NCBI GenBank assembly: GCA_013248845.1
Contig: WSQC01000002.1
Location: 248,001 to 312,000 of the forward strand
Direction: 5' to 3'
Length of the DNA: 64,000 nt
Source of the DNA: Passalora sequoiae
Lineage: Eukaryota; Ascomycota; Dothideomycetes; Mycosphaerellales; Mycosphaerellaceae
The notes below the pieces were generated by a model. The model made no database searches. It was not told the origin of the DNA and saw nothing but the letters and a program-made list of their open reading frames with translations. The translations under genes were made by a program, and so were the position numbers. Of the stretch, positions 9,647-21,170 are shown piece by piece (the first letter of the stretch is position 1; the number at the start of each line of letters is the position of its first letter).

Positions 9647-11595
9647 ATGGGTAGTATTGAAGAACCAAGCATAGACTATGATGTCCTCATCATTGGAGCA
9701 GGTCTGAGTGGCATCTTTGCTTTGCATCGTATGAATGGTCTGCATCTGCGGGCTCGTGTCCTGGAAGCTGGATCAGGTGAAGGTGGCACTTGGTATTGGT
9801 GAGGTCCTCCATCGACCAGCTCATTCAATCGATGCTAATCGATACCAGGAACAGATACCCAGGATGTCAGTGCATCGCAGTCAGTGTTAGGCAGGCTATT
9901 GACAGACTGTGATAGGCAGATTTGACTCAGAGAGCTACACATACCATTTCACATTCTCTCAAGAAGTGCTAGACGAATGGAACTGGACGGAGCACTTTGC
10001 TCCAGCGCCAGAAACGCGGCGATATGCCCAGTTCCTCACAGACAAGTTCGATCTTCGAAAAGACATGCAATTCGACACTAAGGTCAAAAGTGCCCACTGG
10101 AAATCTGACCACTGGCTTCTGACAGACGCAGGTGGCAAGACCTACAGTTCTAGGTTTCTCATCACAGCCATGGGAATCCTCAACGACCCGACTTTGCCAA
10201 ACATCCCAGGTGTCGATAGCTTTGCGGGCGAAGCGTTTCACACTTCGAGATGGCCAGACCAGTGGAGCGTAGATGGAAAGCGGGTTGGCATTATAGGGAC
10301 GGGCGCCACAGCGATACAGGTCAGTTCCATTGAATAGATCTCGCCAGATTTGACCTGAGTCGTTTCACGCAGACCATCCCTGAGCTGGCAAAGTTGCCGT
10401 TGAAAAGCCTGACGGTCTTCCAGCGTACCGCAAATTGGTAAGCATGAATCTCACCAAGTGGCACTTGTGGTGATCACTGACTACATCTTAGGTCAGCTCC
10501 GCTCCGCAACGCCAAAATCAGTGCAGAGGAAATGATCGAGCTTCGCAAGCAGTATCCGGAAATCCACGAGGCATGTCTGAATTCGGCCCTCGGGTTCTGC
10601 TACGCGTTGGATACCAGGAAGACCGTTGACGTCCCAGAGGAAGAACGAATCGCTTTCTGGGAACATCTCTATTCGCAAAGAGGCTTTGCGAAGTGGTAAG
10701 TCCTGCAAGTATTCAAGCTCCAACGCAAGGTGTAGTGCCAACATTGACATCGCGACTGCAGGGTAGGGGCTTTCGCCGACCATCTGAGGGATCCGGAAGC
10801 AAACAAGTTGTTCAGCGACTTCCATGCCAGCAAGATCCGAGCAAGGATCAACGATCCGGTAGTGGCGGAGAAGGTCATACCCAAGAACCACGGCTTCGGC
10901 ACAAGGCGCGTGCCCCTGGAAACGAACTACTTCGAGGTTTACAACGATCCCCGCGTAAGGCTTGTTGATTTCACTACAGATAGTACCATTGAAAAGATCA
11001 CGCCCAGCGGCGTGACGCTGTCGAGTGGTGAAGAGATCGAGCTCGATGTTCTCATATATGCGACTGGATTCGATGCCATCACCGGGTCTTTGACGCGTGG
11101 AATTGACCTTCGCGGCAAAGGTGGACTATCCTTGAGCGAGGCCTGGGAAGATGGTATCTGCACGTTTCTTGGACTTTTCGTCAAAGAATTCCCCAACATG
11201 GCCATGATCATGGGTCCACACCAGGCTTTTGGTAACATTCCTCGAAGCATTCAATTCGCTGTTGAGTCGGTGGCTAGGTGGATCAGGTATTGCAGAGACA
11301 ATGGCATAAATTATGCCGAGGCGACTGATGCAGGCGCCGAACGCTGGACGGTAAGTTCTGATTGATGTTGCCCTGCTTTGTGCTAATGCCAAGACTGCAG
11401 AATCATGTGACCGAAATGTCCAAGGGACTTTTGAGCAATGAGGTTGATGGATGGTTGACGGGTGTCAACAAGAATGTGGCAGGAAAGCAGAAGCGGAGTC
11501 TCGTTCGATATAGTGGCAGTGGTCCGATGTATAGAGAGGCGGTCAACGATGTTGCAGATCGTTGTTGGGAGGATATGGACCTGAGGAGAATATAG
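9647..11595 (+). CDS. Baeyer-Villiger flavin monooxygenase
   Basis: Seven exons: 9647-9798, 9849-9865 (17 nt), 9916-10319, 10373-10437, 10492-10695, 10762-11350, 11401-11595. Product 541 aa, typical for cyclohexanone/phenylacetone monooxygenase-type enzymes, which insert oxygen next to a ketone using FAD, NADPH and O2. Motifs in order: FAD Rossmann IIGAGLSGIF (15-24); GGTWYWNRYPGC (46-57), which is rebuilt only when the 17-nt exon is included; the BVMO fingerprint FAGEAFHTSRWP (159-170, FxGxxxHxxxWP); the second, NADPH-binding Rossmann VGIIGTGATAIQ (180-191); and YATGFDAITG near the C-terminal half. No signal peptide, so probably cytosolic. Its neighbours are two MFS transporters and an oxygenase-like gene. 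Substrate unknown; family secure. Confidence 0.93.
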
Positions 11596-13028
11596 TCTGT
11601 AGACGCTTATTTCCGTATTGGCATCAGATCAAGGCGAAGTCGCCATAGTCTACGACGTGAGTAGTCCCGGGAGCATAGAAGCTGACCAACAGCCGAACGT
11701 GGCTGCCGTGATGATCTGGTTGGAATCTTTTGCTGAAGGTTTAATTCCTGCTCACAGCAGTAATCAGATTCTTGGAGCGCTGCTTCAACTTCCGCATCTA
11801 GATGTCAGCGCCGAGTAGTGGCAGTCACTGCAAGGCTGACTTCGAGGGTTGCTTATCTTGGCAAAGTTCCACTTCGACGAAGCGCACTCGACACATGGCG
11901 TACTTTTTAAAATCCGGAATGCTTCCCATGGCCAGGTATCTGTCTCCGCCTTCGAGGCTAAGAAATGTGGGAAGCCCTCAAGCGAAAGGGAGTTGGCACC
12001 ATTTTGAAAAGAATCTTGCGACGCTAGCAGGAACAATCTTGCGCTCAGTTGGATTTGCCGAAGCACATGCGATGTCTAGAACAGTTCCAGATAGGGAATT
12101 CTCGTAAAGGTCTCGGAGAATCACCATCCAGGATGTTTCTGATTGACGTCGGCAGCACGGTGCTCCATATTCCGAGCATCGTAGGTGAGAGCAGTCATCA
12201 GCCGGGAGGCGGCAAGTTGTTGCACAGTCAGCGTTGTGGTGTGGAATAGGAGCGTCAGCGCAGGGATCGAATCTGGTTTCTTCGAACCTTGCAAAAAGAG
12301 CTTCTGAAACATTGCATTCTGCCTCGAATCGAGGCAGCAAGCTTCCACCGAGCCGATCACAACACCATACCACAATCGTTCCCTGGATCACTTTCTGATG
12401 CGTGATAGCATAGGTTGCATATTTCTTCAGTAAGGGGCCCTTAAGATCGCAGCAGTAATCGCTATTATAACAACAAGGAAAGGCCGCCAGGGACTCGTCC
12501 TCGTCCTCGTCCTCGACTGCCAAAGCGGAAGAGCTATCGTTCAAGGGTAGAGGAGTGCGTAGTAAGAGCACGAATAGAAGCAGATCGTGGCAGCAATAAT
12601 GTCGGATTGTCTGTCTTTCGCACTGTCTACTTTGGGCTAGGTCGGATCCGACCGAGTATATCCATGGATGCTATACCAAGATCCAGCCACAAACTCCACT
12701 CCGTTGTACCATCGGACTCCGCACAACTGCAGAAGCTATACTTCGATGATCTGAGTCGATCTACGGCTCTGTTGTGTGCTGTCGTAGCTCCTTCCATCAG
12801 TCCGTATTCTCGAACTGCGAGAATGGTTGGCTGCAGCGTGAGCGCTCATGCAATGCTATGCACAACCTTATGCACTTGTCTAGCGCCCATCGAGTGGAAT
12901 TCGAGGACCTAGATTCTCGGACGTCAGCTTCAAAGTCAACTTTCCTCGTCTTGCTCCTCGTACCATCGCATGCCGCTTTGGCACGAGTGCGGTAACGAAA
13001 ATTGCATCTCCAAAACGAAGCTGAGGCG
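11596..13028. other. Intergenic, upstream of DHA2 transporter
   Basis: 1.4 kb. It contains a short hexamer repeat (CTCGTC, about 3.7 copies, 12494-12515). A 197-codon minus frame (12571-11978) is rich in Cys, Asp and Arg with no motif, and I do not call it. Confidence 0.45.
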
Positions 13029-14711
13029 ATGGCCTCTCCTACACAGCACGGGACTGGAAGCGATCGCGAAAGGTCAGCAGAGACGGAGCCACTGCTTAAT
13101 GGATATCAGAAGGTCCCAGTTGCTCGAAAGGACTCTGTGACGCAACATGCCTCCATTGAAGACGATGTGAACACTACTGACGGACTGTCAACATGTCAGC
13201 TCGCGGCAATAATGTCGAGCACATGGCTTGGGATCGTGCTTGCTGCTCTTGACGGCACCATGGTCGCAACCTTGACAGCATCCATTAGTGCATCGTATCG
13301 CTCCCTCAGCCTCCTAGCATGGCTAGCGGCCTCATACTTTATCGCGGCTTCTGTGCTTCAACCACTATCCGGCAAACTTACTGACATATATGGTCGAAGA
13401 GCTGGATTGATCTTCTCTAACATCGTGTTCGGTCTCGGTAATCTAATCTGCGGTGTGGCGACCAACCAATCCATGATCATCGTCGGCCGAGTCGTATCTG
13501 GCTTGGGAGGAGGGGGCCTGAACGCAATCCCACTATTCATTGCCAGCGACCTGGTGCCTCTTCGACGTCGAGGCGTCTGGCAAGGCGTCAACAATGTGTG
13601 CTTTGGATTAGGCTCTGGCCTAGGTGGAGTCTTTGGCGGATGGATGAACGACATACTATCGTGGAGATGGGCGTTTCTGTCGCTCGTGCCGTTGACCTTG
13701 ATATCCACTTTGATGGTCGCCACACTCGTGAGGATACCGGAGACGGTAGTCTATACTAAGAAAGAGGTTGACGACAAATGGAAGAGGATCGACTTCGCTG
13801 GCTCGCTCACCCTCGTTGTAACGATTGTGCTGTTCTCGATTGGCCTCAACAGTGGCGGTAACACAGTCCCCTGGTCCCACCCTTTGGTGCTCGCGACACT
13901 GATCACAAGCATGTTGTTCTTTACACTGTTCGTGTACGTTGAGCTGCGAGTCGCTCAGGAGCCCATCATTCCGCTTCAGCTCTTTTCGAGCTTGACTGTC
14001 ACAGCTGGATGTCTCACCAACTGGTTCATGACCATGGCGCAGATAGCGCTTACCTTCTATGCGGCCATTTACTTCCAGGTACGAGGACAGACTGCATTTG
14101 GCGCCGGCATTCGTCTCGTTCCGACCAGCGTCGGCGCTGCTGTTGGAGCGATCGTAGTCGGCATCATTATGCGGAGCACCGGCAGATATTATGTGCTCAG
14201 CCTGGGTGTCCAGATCCTGGAACTCATTATGCTTGGTCTCACAACTCGTCTGGATCTCCATACTCCCGATTGGCAGCCAGTGGTCTGTTTCTTTTTCACC
14301 GGCGCAGCTTACGCCGGCATGCTTACCATATCAGTTACTGCGCTCATTGCGGCGGTGGAACAAAAGCATCACGCAGTCGTTACATCCGCTACCTTTGCAT
14401 TCCGCGGTACGGGCTCGACCATTGGCATTTCTCTCTGCTCTTTGGTCTTCCAGAACAAGCTTCGCAAAACTTTGTGGGAACGCTTCGGACAAGACCTCGA
14501 TGGGGACAGGATCGTCGGAAGATTACGCGACTCGCTCGAAGAGCTCAATTATCTCAGCCGTGAGATGGCTGAGGATGCTCGAGAGGCCTATATGGAGGCG
14601 TTGACAGCAGTGTTCTCGACGATTTTTGTGCTTGCAATTCTTGCTGCGATGACGAGCTTGTTCGTACGTCAACACACATTGCACAAAGATCTCAGTCGCA
14701 GACGAGCATAA
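13029..14711 (+). CDS. DHA2-family MFS transporter, vacuolar basic amino acid (Vba/Fnx1) type
   Basis: Single-exon protein of 560 aa with about 14 hydrophobic segments. The start is the ATG at 13029 (MASPTQHG); an ATG nine codons upstream also exists. The cytosolic N-terminus carries ETEPLL (residues 18-23), an acidic di-leucine signal used for AP-3 sorting to the vacuole. Then come the DHA2 helix-1 motif LAALDGTMVATLTASI, motif A GKLTDIYGRRAG, GRVVSGLGGGGLN (motif B region) and GSGLGGVFGGW (motif C-like). Known relatives of this layout include yeast Vba1-3 and fission yeast Fnx1, which carry basic amino acids into the vacuole. An MDR-type efflux pump is the alternative. Next to the BVMO gene, but the sorting motif argues for a vacuolar role rather than toxin export. 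Confidence 0.82.
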   Translation: MASPTQHGTGSDRERSAETEPLLNGYQKVPVARKDSVTQHASIEDDVNTTDGLSTCQLAAIMSSTWLGIVLAALDGTMVATLTASISASYRSLSLLAWLAASYFIAASVLQPLSGKLTDIYGRRAGLIFSNIVFGLGNLICGVATNQSMIIVGRVVSGLGGGGLNAIPLFIASDLVPLRRRGVWQGVNNVCFGLGSGLGGVFGGWMNDILSWRWAFLSLVPLTLISTLMVATLVRIPETVVYTKKEVDDKWKRIDFAGSLTLVVTIVLFSIGLNSGGNTVPWSHPLVLATLITSMLFFTLFVYVELRVAQEPIIPLQLFSSLTVTAGCLTNWFMTMAQIALTFYAAIYFQVRGQTAFGAGIRLVPTSVGAAVGAIVVGIIMRSTGRYYVLSLGVQILELIMLGLTTRLDLHTPDWQPVVCFFFTGAAYAGMLTISVTALIAAVEQKHHAVVTSATFAFRGTGSTIGISLCSLVFQNKLRKTLWERFGQDLDGDRIVGRLRDSLEELNYLSREMAEDAREAYMEALTAVFSTIFVLAILAAMTSLFVRQHTLHKDLSRRRA

Positions 14712-15710
14712 GGGCTCTGCAAATATTGCTCAATGAAATGCGCAATCAGCATGATTGATGTTACACAGTCTCTTGGGTGACAGAATAAGCAGAACACTTC
14801 TCGTGAATCTCGACTACGCGTGCACCTTATAAAGTGAGGGTAGCGTCGTCGATAAAGAGGCAGGACTCGTACTCGTACTCGTGATCGTAGAAGAGAATAC
14901 TTTGGTACTGGAAGCGGCGGAAGCAGTATCGCGAAGTATCTTCCGCTTTCTCTGTCACTTGGAGACAGAATGCCAACATCAACGCATACATGTAGCATGT
15001 CTTGGCGCACGGGGAGACGGTCATCCCACCTCCCTGCATGACGAAAGCACGAAGCAAACATGCATGCATCTGAACAAAGAATGATGCCAGAAAATGCATA
15101 CTTCCACTAGCCTCCGCTACACAAACCTTATAATGAGCCAGTACGGCCGGGAGCTCTCGAATTTGATCTTACCAAGACACTTACAGGCAATATGAGGCGC
15201 TTCCTCGCCTTCATGTCGGTACTTGCAGGCTGCCATGTCGAGGAACAGCAGCATGACTCCGTCGAAAGCTGCTCAAACGTTGATGTCCATGCAGTCTCTG
15301 TCCCAGGGCGTCTTGTTCTGCTCGCGTGCTGCATAATCGCGTCGCATCGTCTCTTTGCTTTGTTGGAGATGTACCTTCTGAGTGATGTGTCATGCGCATG
15401 ACCAAGATGCGGTGGCGGTTGTAAGGACCTCCGGACAGCACGAGTGGATTGCCGTCTTGCTGGCAATGGTGGCAATATGCATGAGGCGATGACTGCCACT
15501 GTCCTGATATGTAACTGGATCAATTGAAGGGTGCTCAGTCGCCATGTGCAGCCATAACACCAAAAGCGAATTGATGACAAACTTTCTCGTGAGTGAGCAT
15601 ATTTATGGCGCGGCTTGGGAAAGACCGTTGCGGTTTTATTTCCTCCTGTCGTGCGAATGCTCGGATTGGTAGTACATACAATCTAATGGTAAACAAGGTG
15701 TGAGGCAGCA
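14712..15710. other. Convergent intergenic region
   Basis: 1 kb between the 3' ends of the DHA2 transporter and the DUF4188 gene. It has a short TACTCG repeat near 14866-14882. The 150-codon minus frame 15580-15128 is Arg/Ser-rich without motifs and is not called. Confidence 0.45.
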
Positions 15711-16739
15711 TCAGACCTGCGCCTCACTAAAGTTAACTCTCTCGTCCTCACCGTGCGTCTTGTCAAAAGCTTCCCATTCCTTGGAGTTGAACGGTCTTCC
15801 CATACGGCCTTTGCTGTAGTTCAGCTTGCCCTTGCCACGAACCAAAGGGTTGATCCAAACTTTCTTGCCATCGACTTCGACTTCCTTAGTGGTCGCACCA
15901 AGACCTATCATATTGTTAGCCGCTGCAGACTAGGCTAGAAAGATCACAGTGCTGCTCACCGACGGGATGATAATTGAGATAGATGCCCTCCCAGTGATTC
16001 TTCGGGCAAGCAAAGATTTCGTGCATGATTCCAACATGCTTCAAATTATGCTCGTTGGCAGCCCACCACTCCATCGCCTTCGTATGCAAAGGGCCATGCG
16101 CGAACTCGTGGAGCTTCTGTTCATTTTCGAAGTAGATGAAGCCCATGTTCTCATTGGCAGTCTCGCGATCGGTGTTACTCAGCCACGACGAGGAACCGAG
16201 GTATCCATACTTCGTCGGCTCATCGTTGAGCTGTTTGATCATGGCTGTGAAGTAGTCTCCAACCTCCTTGTAGCCTGGACCAAACATGCCCAAAGGATGG
16301 TTTGAGCGGACAGCGAGGAGAATGGCGCAGACTGTCTGGCCGGCGGGAGTGTCTTGCTCGCCGGTTTTCTCGTTAGGAAAGACGGGGACTGTGCGGTGCG
16401 GTATGACACCGTCCATATGAGAGTTGTGGAGCACGCCGGCGACAGTCAGGATCAGGCGAACGAGCTTGTAGCCTAGGATCGCGAACACCGGCGCTACGAG
16501 CGTGAGATTCTTGTATGGAAGTAAGACGACGAGGAGACCTTGGATGGCTGCGCCGAAGAGAAGCCATGTCGCAAGGGAGAAGTTGTCTCTTAACAGCTGA
16601 ATCATGTCAGATGTGCTTTTGCACTGCTTGTCTCGCTGCAACGTAGTCATACCTTCAAGAATGTTATGAGCCCTCCGGCTCGTATTGCTTGAGCCTTGGG
16701 CCTTGATGCGAAACTATTGAAAATCGGTTCAAAAGCCAT
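15711..16739 (-). CDS. DUF4188 / af470-like monooxygenase-family protein
   Basis: Three exons: 16739-16653 (87 nt), 16596-15960, 15904-15711; introns 56 and 55 bp. Product 305 aa. Exon 1 (MAFEPIFNSFASRP...) was found because the ATG at 16650 lies inside what reads as a canonical intron (GTATGA ... CTGAC ... CAG); splicing keeps the frame. Two hydrophobic segments (residues ~37-85, around WLLFGAAIQGLLVVLLPY and LVAPVFAILGYKLVRLIL) are followed by a soluble ferredoxin-like domain with HTKAMEWWAANEHN and GIMHEIFACPKNHWEGIYLNY. This is the pattern of the fungal DUF4188 (Monooxy_af470-like) family, named for a gene of the fumagillin cluster. Probably membrane-anchored. The reaction is not proven for most members. 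It fits an accessory-metabolism neighbourhood. Confidence 0.85.
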
Positions 16740-18066
16740 GGTCGTATTATTTGGTGCTCTTTCCAACGGGAATGAGTCGGATGTGGTGGGAGATGGGTCA
16801 AGCCTGGATGCTATATCTTGGAGGGAGCCAGGTGCGATGTTGGTGATAAAATACTTCGCTGCTTACTTCAAGTAGTGGTCTTGTACGACATTGGTAACGG
16901 ATCCTGCTGCTTATATATTGGCGAGCAAGTTCTACCAAGGAGGCCTCATCCTACTGTCCATGATGGCTCGGGCGTCATCCGAAAAGCCACATCAAACGCA
17001 CGTAAGCGAAGGAACGTCCTTCAAGAGCTGCTCGGAGCATTAGTGAGAGCTACGCACGAAGCTCACCTGATGAGCTGAAGTCGCTTGCAGGTGCGAGACG
17101 AACGTTACGGGCGTCACGGCGCAGAGTTGTTTCGAACCAGACGAAAGAGGTGAAGAGGATGCAGACTTGTCAGCCACACGTCCCAGTGCTGGCCTCGCTG
17201 GCTTTCTCGACGGCGCTGGAGATTGCCAAGGTGGGGTCCGTTCGCAATAAAAACTGCTTCGAGTAAGGCGTTAATCAGACTACTTCCGACATCTCACAAG
17301 CGCTTTCCCGCGTCTCTAACAATCAACCCCGTCATAAATTAATTCAAAAGAAATGTCAGAGTATACGAAGCGTAGTCCATCTTTCCCAAGAAAACTATAT
17401 ACCAAGTATTGACGACATCTGTTGGAGTTGCTATAAACTCACAAGGGTCTTGGCAATCAATGCAATCGAGATCCCCTACATAGGCGCTAGCCGCCAGCCT
17501 ACGTTAACGAAGGAAGAACTCTGTCGTCGACAGTTTACGCTACACTGAAACTTACAATCTACGTACTTTGATTATGAGAGAGTCGGCACGCTACCTCTTT
17601 CGAGTTCATAGTAACTACCCTAAGACTTTCCGAACGAAGTGCTTGCATTACGTTTTACGTAACGTGTTCAATCCTTCCACCCTCGAGTACTCGTGAGATG
17701 CAACTCATATGTCGCTTTAGAGGGCTCTAGAAACCTATTCAATCATCGCAAGCTCCTCATCTCACTACCTTCCCTGCGCTTAATCCTATAACTAATAGGC
17801 TTTGGCTAAGCAGTCACGTTGTTGTGGGCCACACTAAAGCTCCTGCAGGATCCGTCTACAGGACTCGGTCTACTATTGAATCGTCTAAGGTGAATATACT
17901 TGTTACCAGCTTCAGCTACTCCGAGCTGCGGTCACAACAGTTCTTCGTAGAAGGCTCAAAGGAAAGAGTCCATGTTCTATGCAGATCAAATTATGTGCAG
18001 GCGTACACGAGCACTACATAAGACCAGGCGGGTCATGCTTGCTGCTGCGGCACTCTCTAAATTATT
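16740..18066. other. Intergenic; compositionally distinct right part (~17250-18050)
   Basis: Upstream of the DUF4188 gene and downstream of the FAT1-like gene. From about 17250 the sequence becomes AT-richer and free of long frames, with words such as TATAACTAATAGG. This texture is common in decayed, RIP-affected fungal repeats. No terminal repeat or coding motif survives, so it is not called as a mobile element. Confidence 0.4.
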
Positions 18067-19992
18067 CTATAATCTTGCTTGACCTTGTGTGAGTGAGTTC
18101 CAATCACGCTTCGTGAATGGCTCATATCTATCTGTCTCTGGCCGCAGCCACAAGAAAGTATCTTCAGCGCCGTCCTTCTCGAGCGTCCCGACTTTATCTG
18201 GATCGACGCCTTCCTGTCGAAGTCCTACTTTATTCTGTTTATGGTTGTGAATATGTGAGCTGCCTTTGACTATACGCAAGAATACCGGCACGGCGTATCT
18301 CGGTAGCCGCGCCCTACAGTGTTTCAGCAGGTCTGCAAGGAACGTCTGGTCTGGCGTTGTGGTCAGGTGTAGTGCCGCACAGCCGGCCCTGCCCTCGTGG
18401 CCTGGGACCGTCACACCATATACATTTGCTTCTGCAATGCCCGGATAGTGGCCGAGGACCTCGCCAACTTCAGCGGTGGAGACGTTCTCACTCTTCCAAC
18501 GGAATGTGTCGCCTAGCCTGTCCATGAAGTACCAGTGACCATCGGGGCTTCGCCTCAAAGCATCACCACTGCGGTAGTAGATGTCACCTTGTTTGAATAC
18601 ATTGTGGGCAAAGCGCTTGTTTGTAGCGTCTGGGTTGCGCCAGTACCCAACAAAGTCTGCTTTGCTCTTTACTGCAACGAGCAGTTCGCCGCCCTCCTCA
18701 TATGGCATTCGTTTTGCGAAGCCCGTCTTTGGGTCTCGCCATATGTCGCCTGTTTCTGCATCAATAGCGACAGGTACGTATACGTCTTTGAATGCTCGTC
18801 GATACAACAAACCGTGATGGCCAACACAGGCGTTCGTGTATGGACCCGTCGCATAGTTGAGAAGCGTAAACATGCCCTCGCTAGAATTGAAGAACTCTCC
18901 GACCTCGGGGATGTTGAAGCGCTCTTGCAGTCTATGCCAGACGTCTGGTCGCAGGCCATTTCCATATGCAACGCGAAGAATATGGTCTCTTTCAAGAGGA
19001 TGCGGGGGTGCTGCGAGAAGATATCGTGCCGTCTCGCCTACGTATATGAACATTGTAGCTCTGCTGTCATGGATATCATTCCAGAAATTCTTAACAGAGA
19101 AGCGTGGCACGACAGCGACTCCGATGCCACCAAGCAAAGCCAAAGAGGTGGTGATCAGGCCAGTACCGTGATATAATGGCATTGGGCTGTACCAGCAGTC
19201 ATACCCTGGCTTAGCTCCGAAGGCAGGCTCAAAATGACTACCTTGATTCCAAAGTCGCGAAACAGTGAAAGGGCAGCCTTTAGGAAGGCCAGTGGTTCCC
19301 GAGGTATAGAGCAGAGCATAGGGCCAGTTGCCTTTCATACCAGATCGCAGCCTATCTTCCGGAACCTTCACAGGTCGACTGTTGACTGTCTGCTTGAGAT
19401 TCGTATCAAGAGTGACGATCCTTGTACCAGCTGCTTCGATGTCTTTTCTGCTCTCCTCAATGCGCAACTGACAACCAGCGTCCTCATCGACGATCAGTAA
19501 CTTGCTCTGGGCCACAGCTAAGCAGTGCATAAGTGCTTTGTTCTCCAGATTGTAGTTGATCAGAGCAGGGCCAGCTCCTATACAGAGGGTGGCAAAGAAC
19601 ATCATCAAAAACTCGGCGCTGTTGTGCAGATACATGGCAACAAAATCGCCAGGCCGTATGCCTTCATCCAGCATCCATTGGGCCCAGCGGACAGTGCCGT
19701 CGTGAAGCTGCTGAAAGGTCCATGATTCACTCCTAGTCCAAATCGCCCGATTATTTGGCTGTCGTGCACAAGTCTCGGCTAGGATATACCACGGCGATAC
19801 CTTATCCTCTTGGACGGCTTTCGCATAGATTCGTGCGGCCTTCTTCACTTTCATCATTTTCTTCACATCACTGCGGAGCTGATATTTGCCATCCAGGTAC
19901 ACTGCCGCGGCCAAGCCGCCAGCCGCCACAGCTGTTGGTGGTCAGCATGTTGCCGTACGACTCAATCCGATTCAATTCTTACCCAGCGCCAT
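18067..19992 (-). CDS. FAT1-like very-long-chain acyl-CoA synthetase / fatty acid transporter
   Basis: Two exons: 19992-19983 (only 10 nt) and 19931-18067, with a 51-bp intron. Product 624 aa, beginning MALAVAAGGLAAAVYLD. ATP-dependent ligase of the FATP/Fat1 group, which couples fatty acid (often C22-C26) uptake to CoA activation at ER, peroxisome or plasma membrane. Motifs: the AMP-binding P-loop YTSGTTGLPKG (~residue 212); PLYHGTGLI; and the FATP signature YRSGDALRRSPDGHWYFMDR followed by GDTFRWKSENVSTAEV. The hydrophobic N-terminus is probably a membrane segment. A C-terminal PTS1 is absent (it ends GQARL). The real start depends on the 10-nt first exon; the splice sites GTAAGA..CAACAG are canonical. 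Other fungal FATPs with bile-acid or branched substrates are possible. Confidence 0.9.
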
Positions 19993-20011
19993 TTAGCACG
20001 AAAGAACTTCG

Positions 20012-20856
20012 CTAATCTATACGAGTTTGATGGCTTCGAAATGCTGTGCTGGAGTTATTGCACAAGGGTGTGAACGTGTCTACGAGAGCACAAGTGACCG
20101 CAGTTGATATGGCGACTTGCAGATCGTTCGACAACTCACATACCGACTTGTTCGACGCACGAGCAGATGTCAGTACCAATGCGCTGGTACATTCCCCGCC
20201 CTGCACGTTTGCCTCGGTGCGATCACTACCCGACGGATATTCTGCCGCGTCGTGCAATGGAACCCTGTCAATGTTATGCATATATTGCCAGGTTGGTGAC
20301 ACGAAGATACCCTTGAAGAGGCAAAAACTGTATCCTGTGCGGTAACCACAGTTCTTCCAGTCATCTTCCGGGGCCGGGCAACATGTTGATTTCGTAGAGG
20401 ATGTCTCGTCAAGTTTGTAATCGTAATAGCAAATACCCAATTGCACATTTCTATCCTTAACATGGACCGCCAAACGTGTGTCTGAGGAGATTACTTACCA
20501 TGTGTTTCGAGTACGGCGAAGCCTGCTATACCCGGGGCAACAGGTGACACGTCCCAGAGACAACCGATGGTGCACCAAGGCCTGTTTTACCAGTATACGC
20601 ACGAGCGGAACGATCGTCGACGAGGTTGTCGTCGGCCTGGATGGCATAGTAAGACCCGATGCAGCTTGAAATGGGAATCGCACGTCTCTGCCAATAACAC
20701 ATCCTGGGCTGTCCGAGCGCATCTGCACTCACATACCCAGTTCTGCGGCCCGCAGCGCACGCTGACGGGCCCGTCATCTTCGTTACGCGTACTCATCAAG
20801 GTAGCGACGATTTCGGAGCTGAACATCCGGTGATTGAGCGTGGTGAGTGAAGACAT
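20012..20856 (-). CDS. Candidate spliced hypothetical gene (uncertain)
   Basis: Three open segments on the minus strand join in frame through GT..AG introns: 20856-20737, 20687-20591 and 20481-20012 (introns 49 and 109 bp), giving 228 aa. The first donor, GTATGTGAGT, is strong. The third segment is coding-like and Cys-rich (STCCPAPEDDWKNCGYRTGY, then SFCLFKGIF). I recognise no family and see no signal peptide. A second GTATGTGAGT donor near 20143 with an acceptor near 20050 could give a different end. Against it: only 19 bp separate its stop from the start codon of the FAT1-like gene on the same strand, too little for a separate promoter, and upstream coding-like sequence is broken by a stop at 21002-21000. 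It may be a decayed gene. Confidence 0.27.
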
Positions 20857-21170
20857 ATGGAGGAAGTGACGGGTATCACAACAGATAATGATATTGTCGA
20901 GTGCATCACGAGACCCGGGGCGTTCAGATTCAGGTTCGTGCAGAAGGCACGCTTCATACCGTGGTTCTCAGTAGCGCCGGCAATGACCTCGGCAATAACT
21001 CAACCCGCCCGTTGCATCGTCTCCACGTGCATATCCTTGATGATGTTGATGTGAACAAATGGTGCAGTGGAATGCCACAAGGCCGCCAAACATCGAATCA
21101 GAATATTCAGTGAGGACGAAAAGCTATCATACAGTAGTGCATTATCTCTAGAAGAGACAGATCAGTCATC

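Noticed and set aside
11978..12571. 197-codon minus frame upstream of the DHA2 transporter
   Set aside because: Cys/Asp/Arg-rich without domain, atypical codon use, no splice partners.
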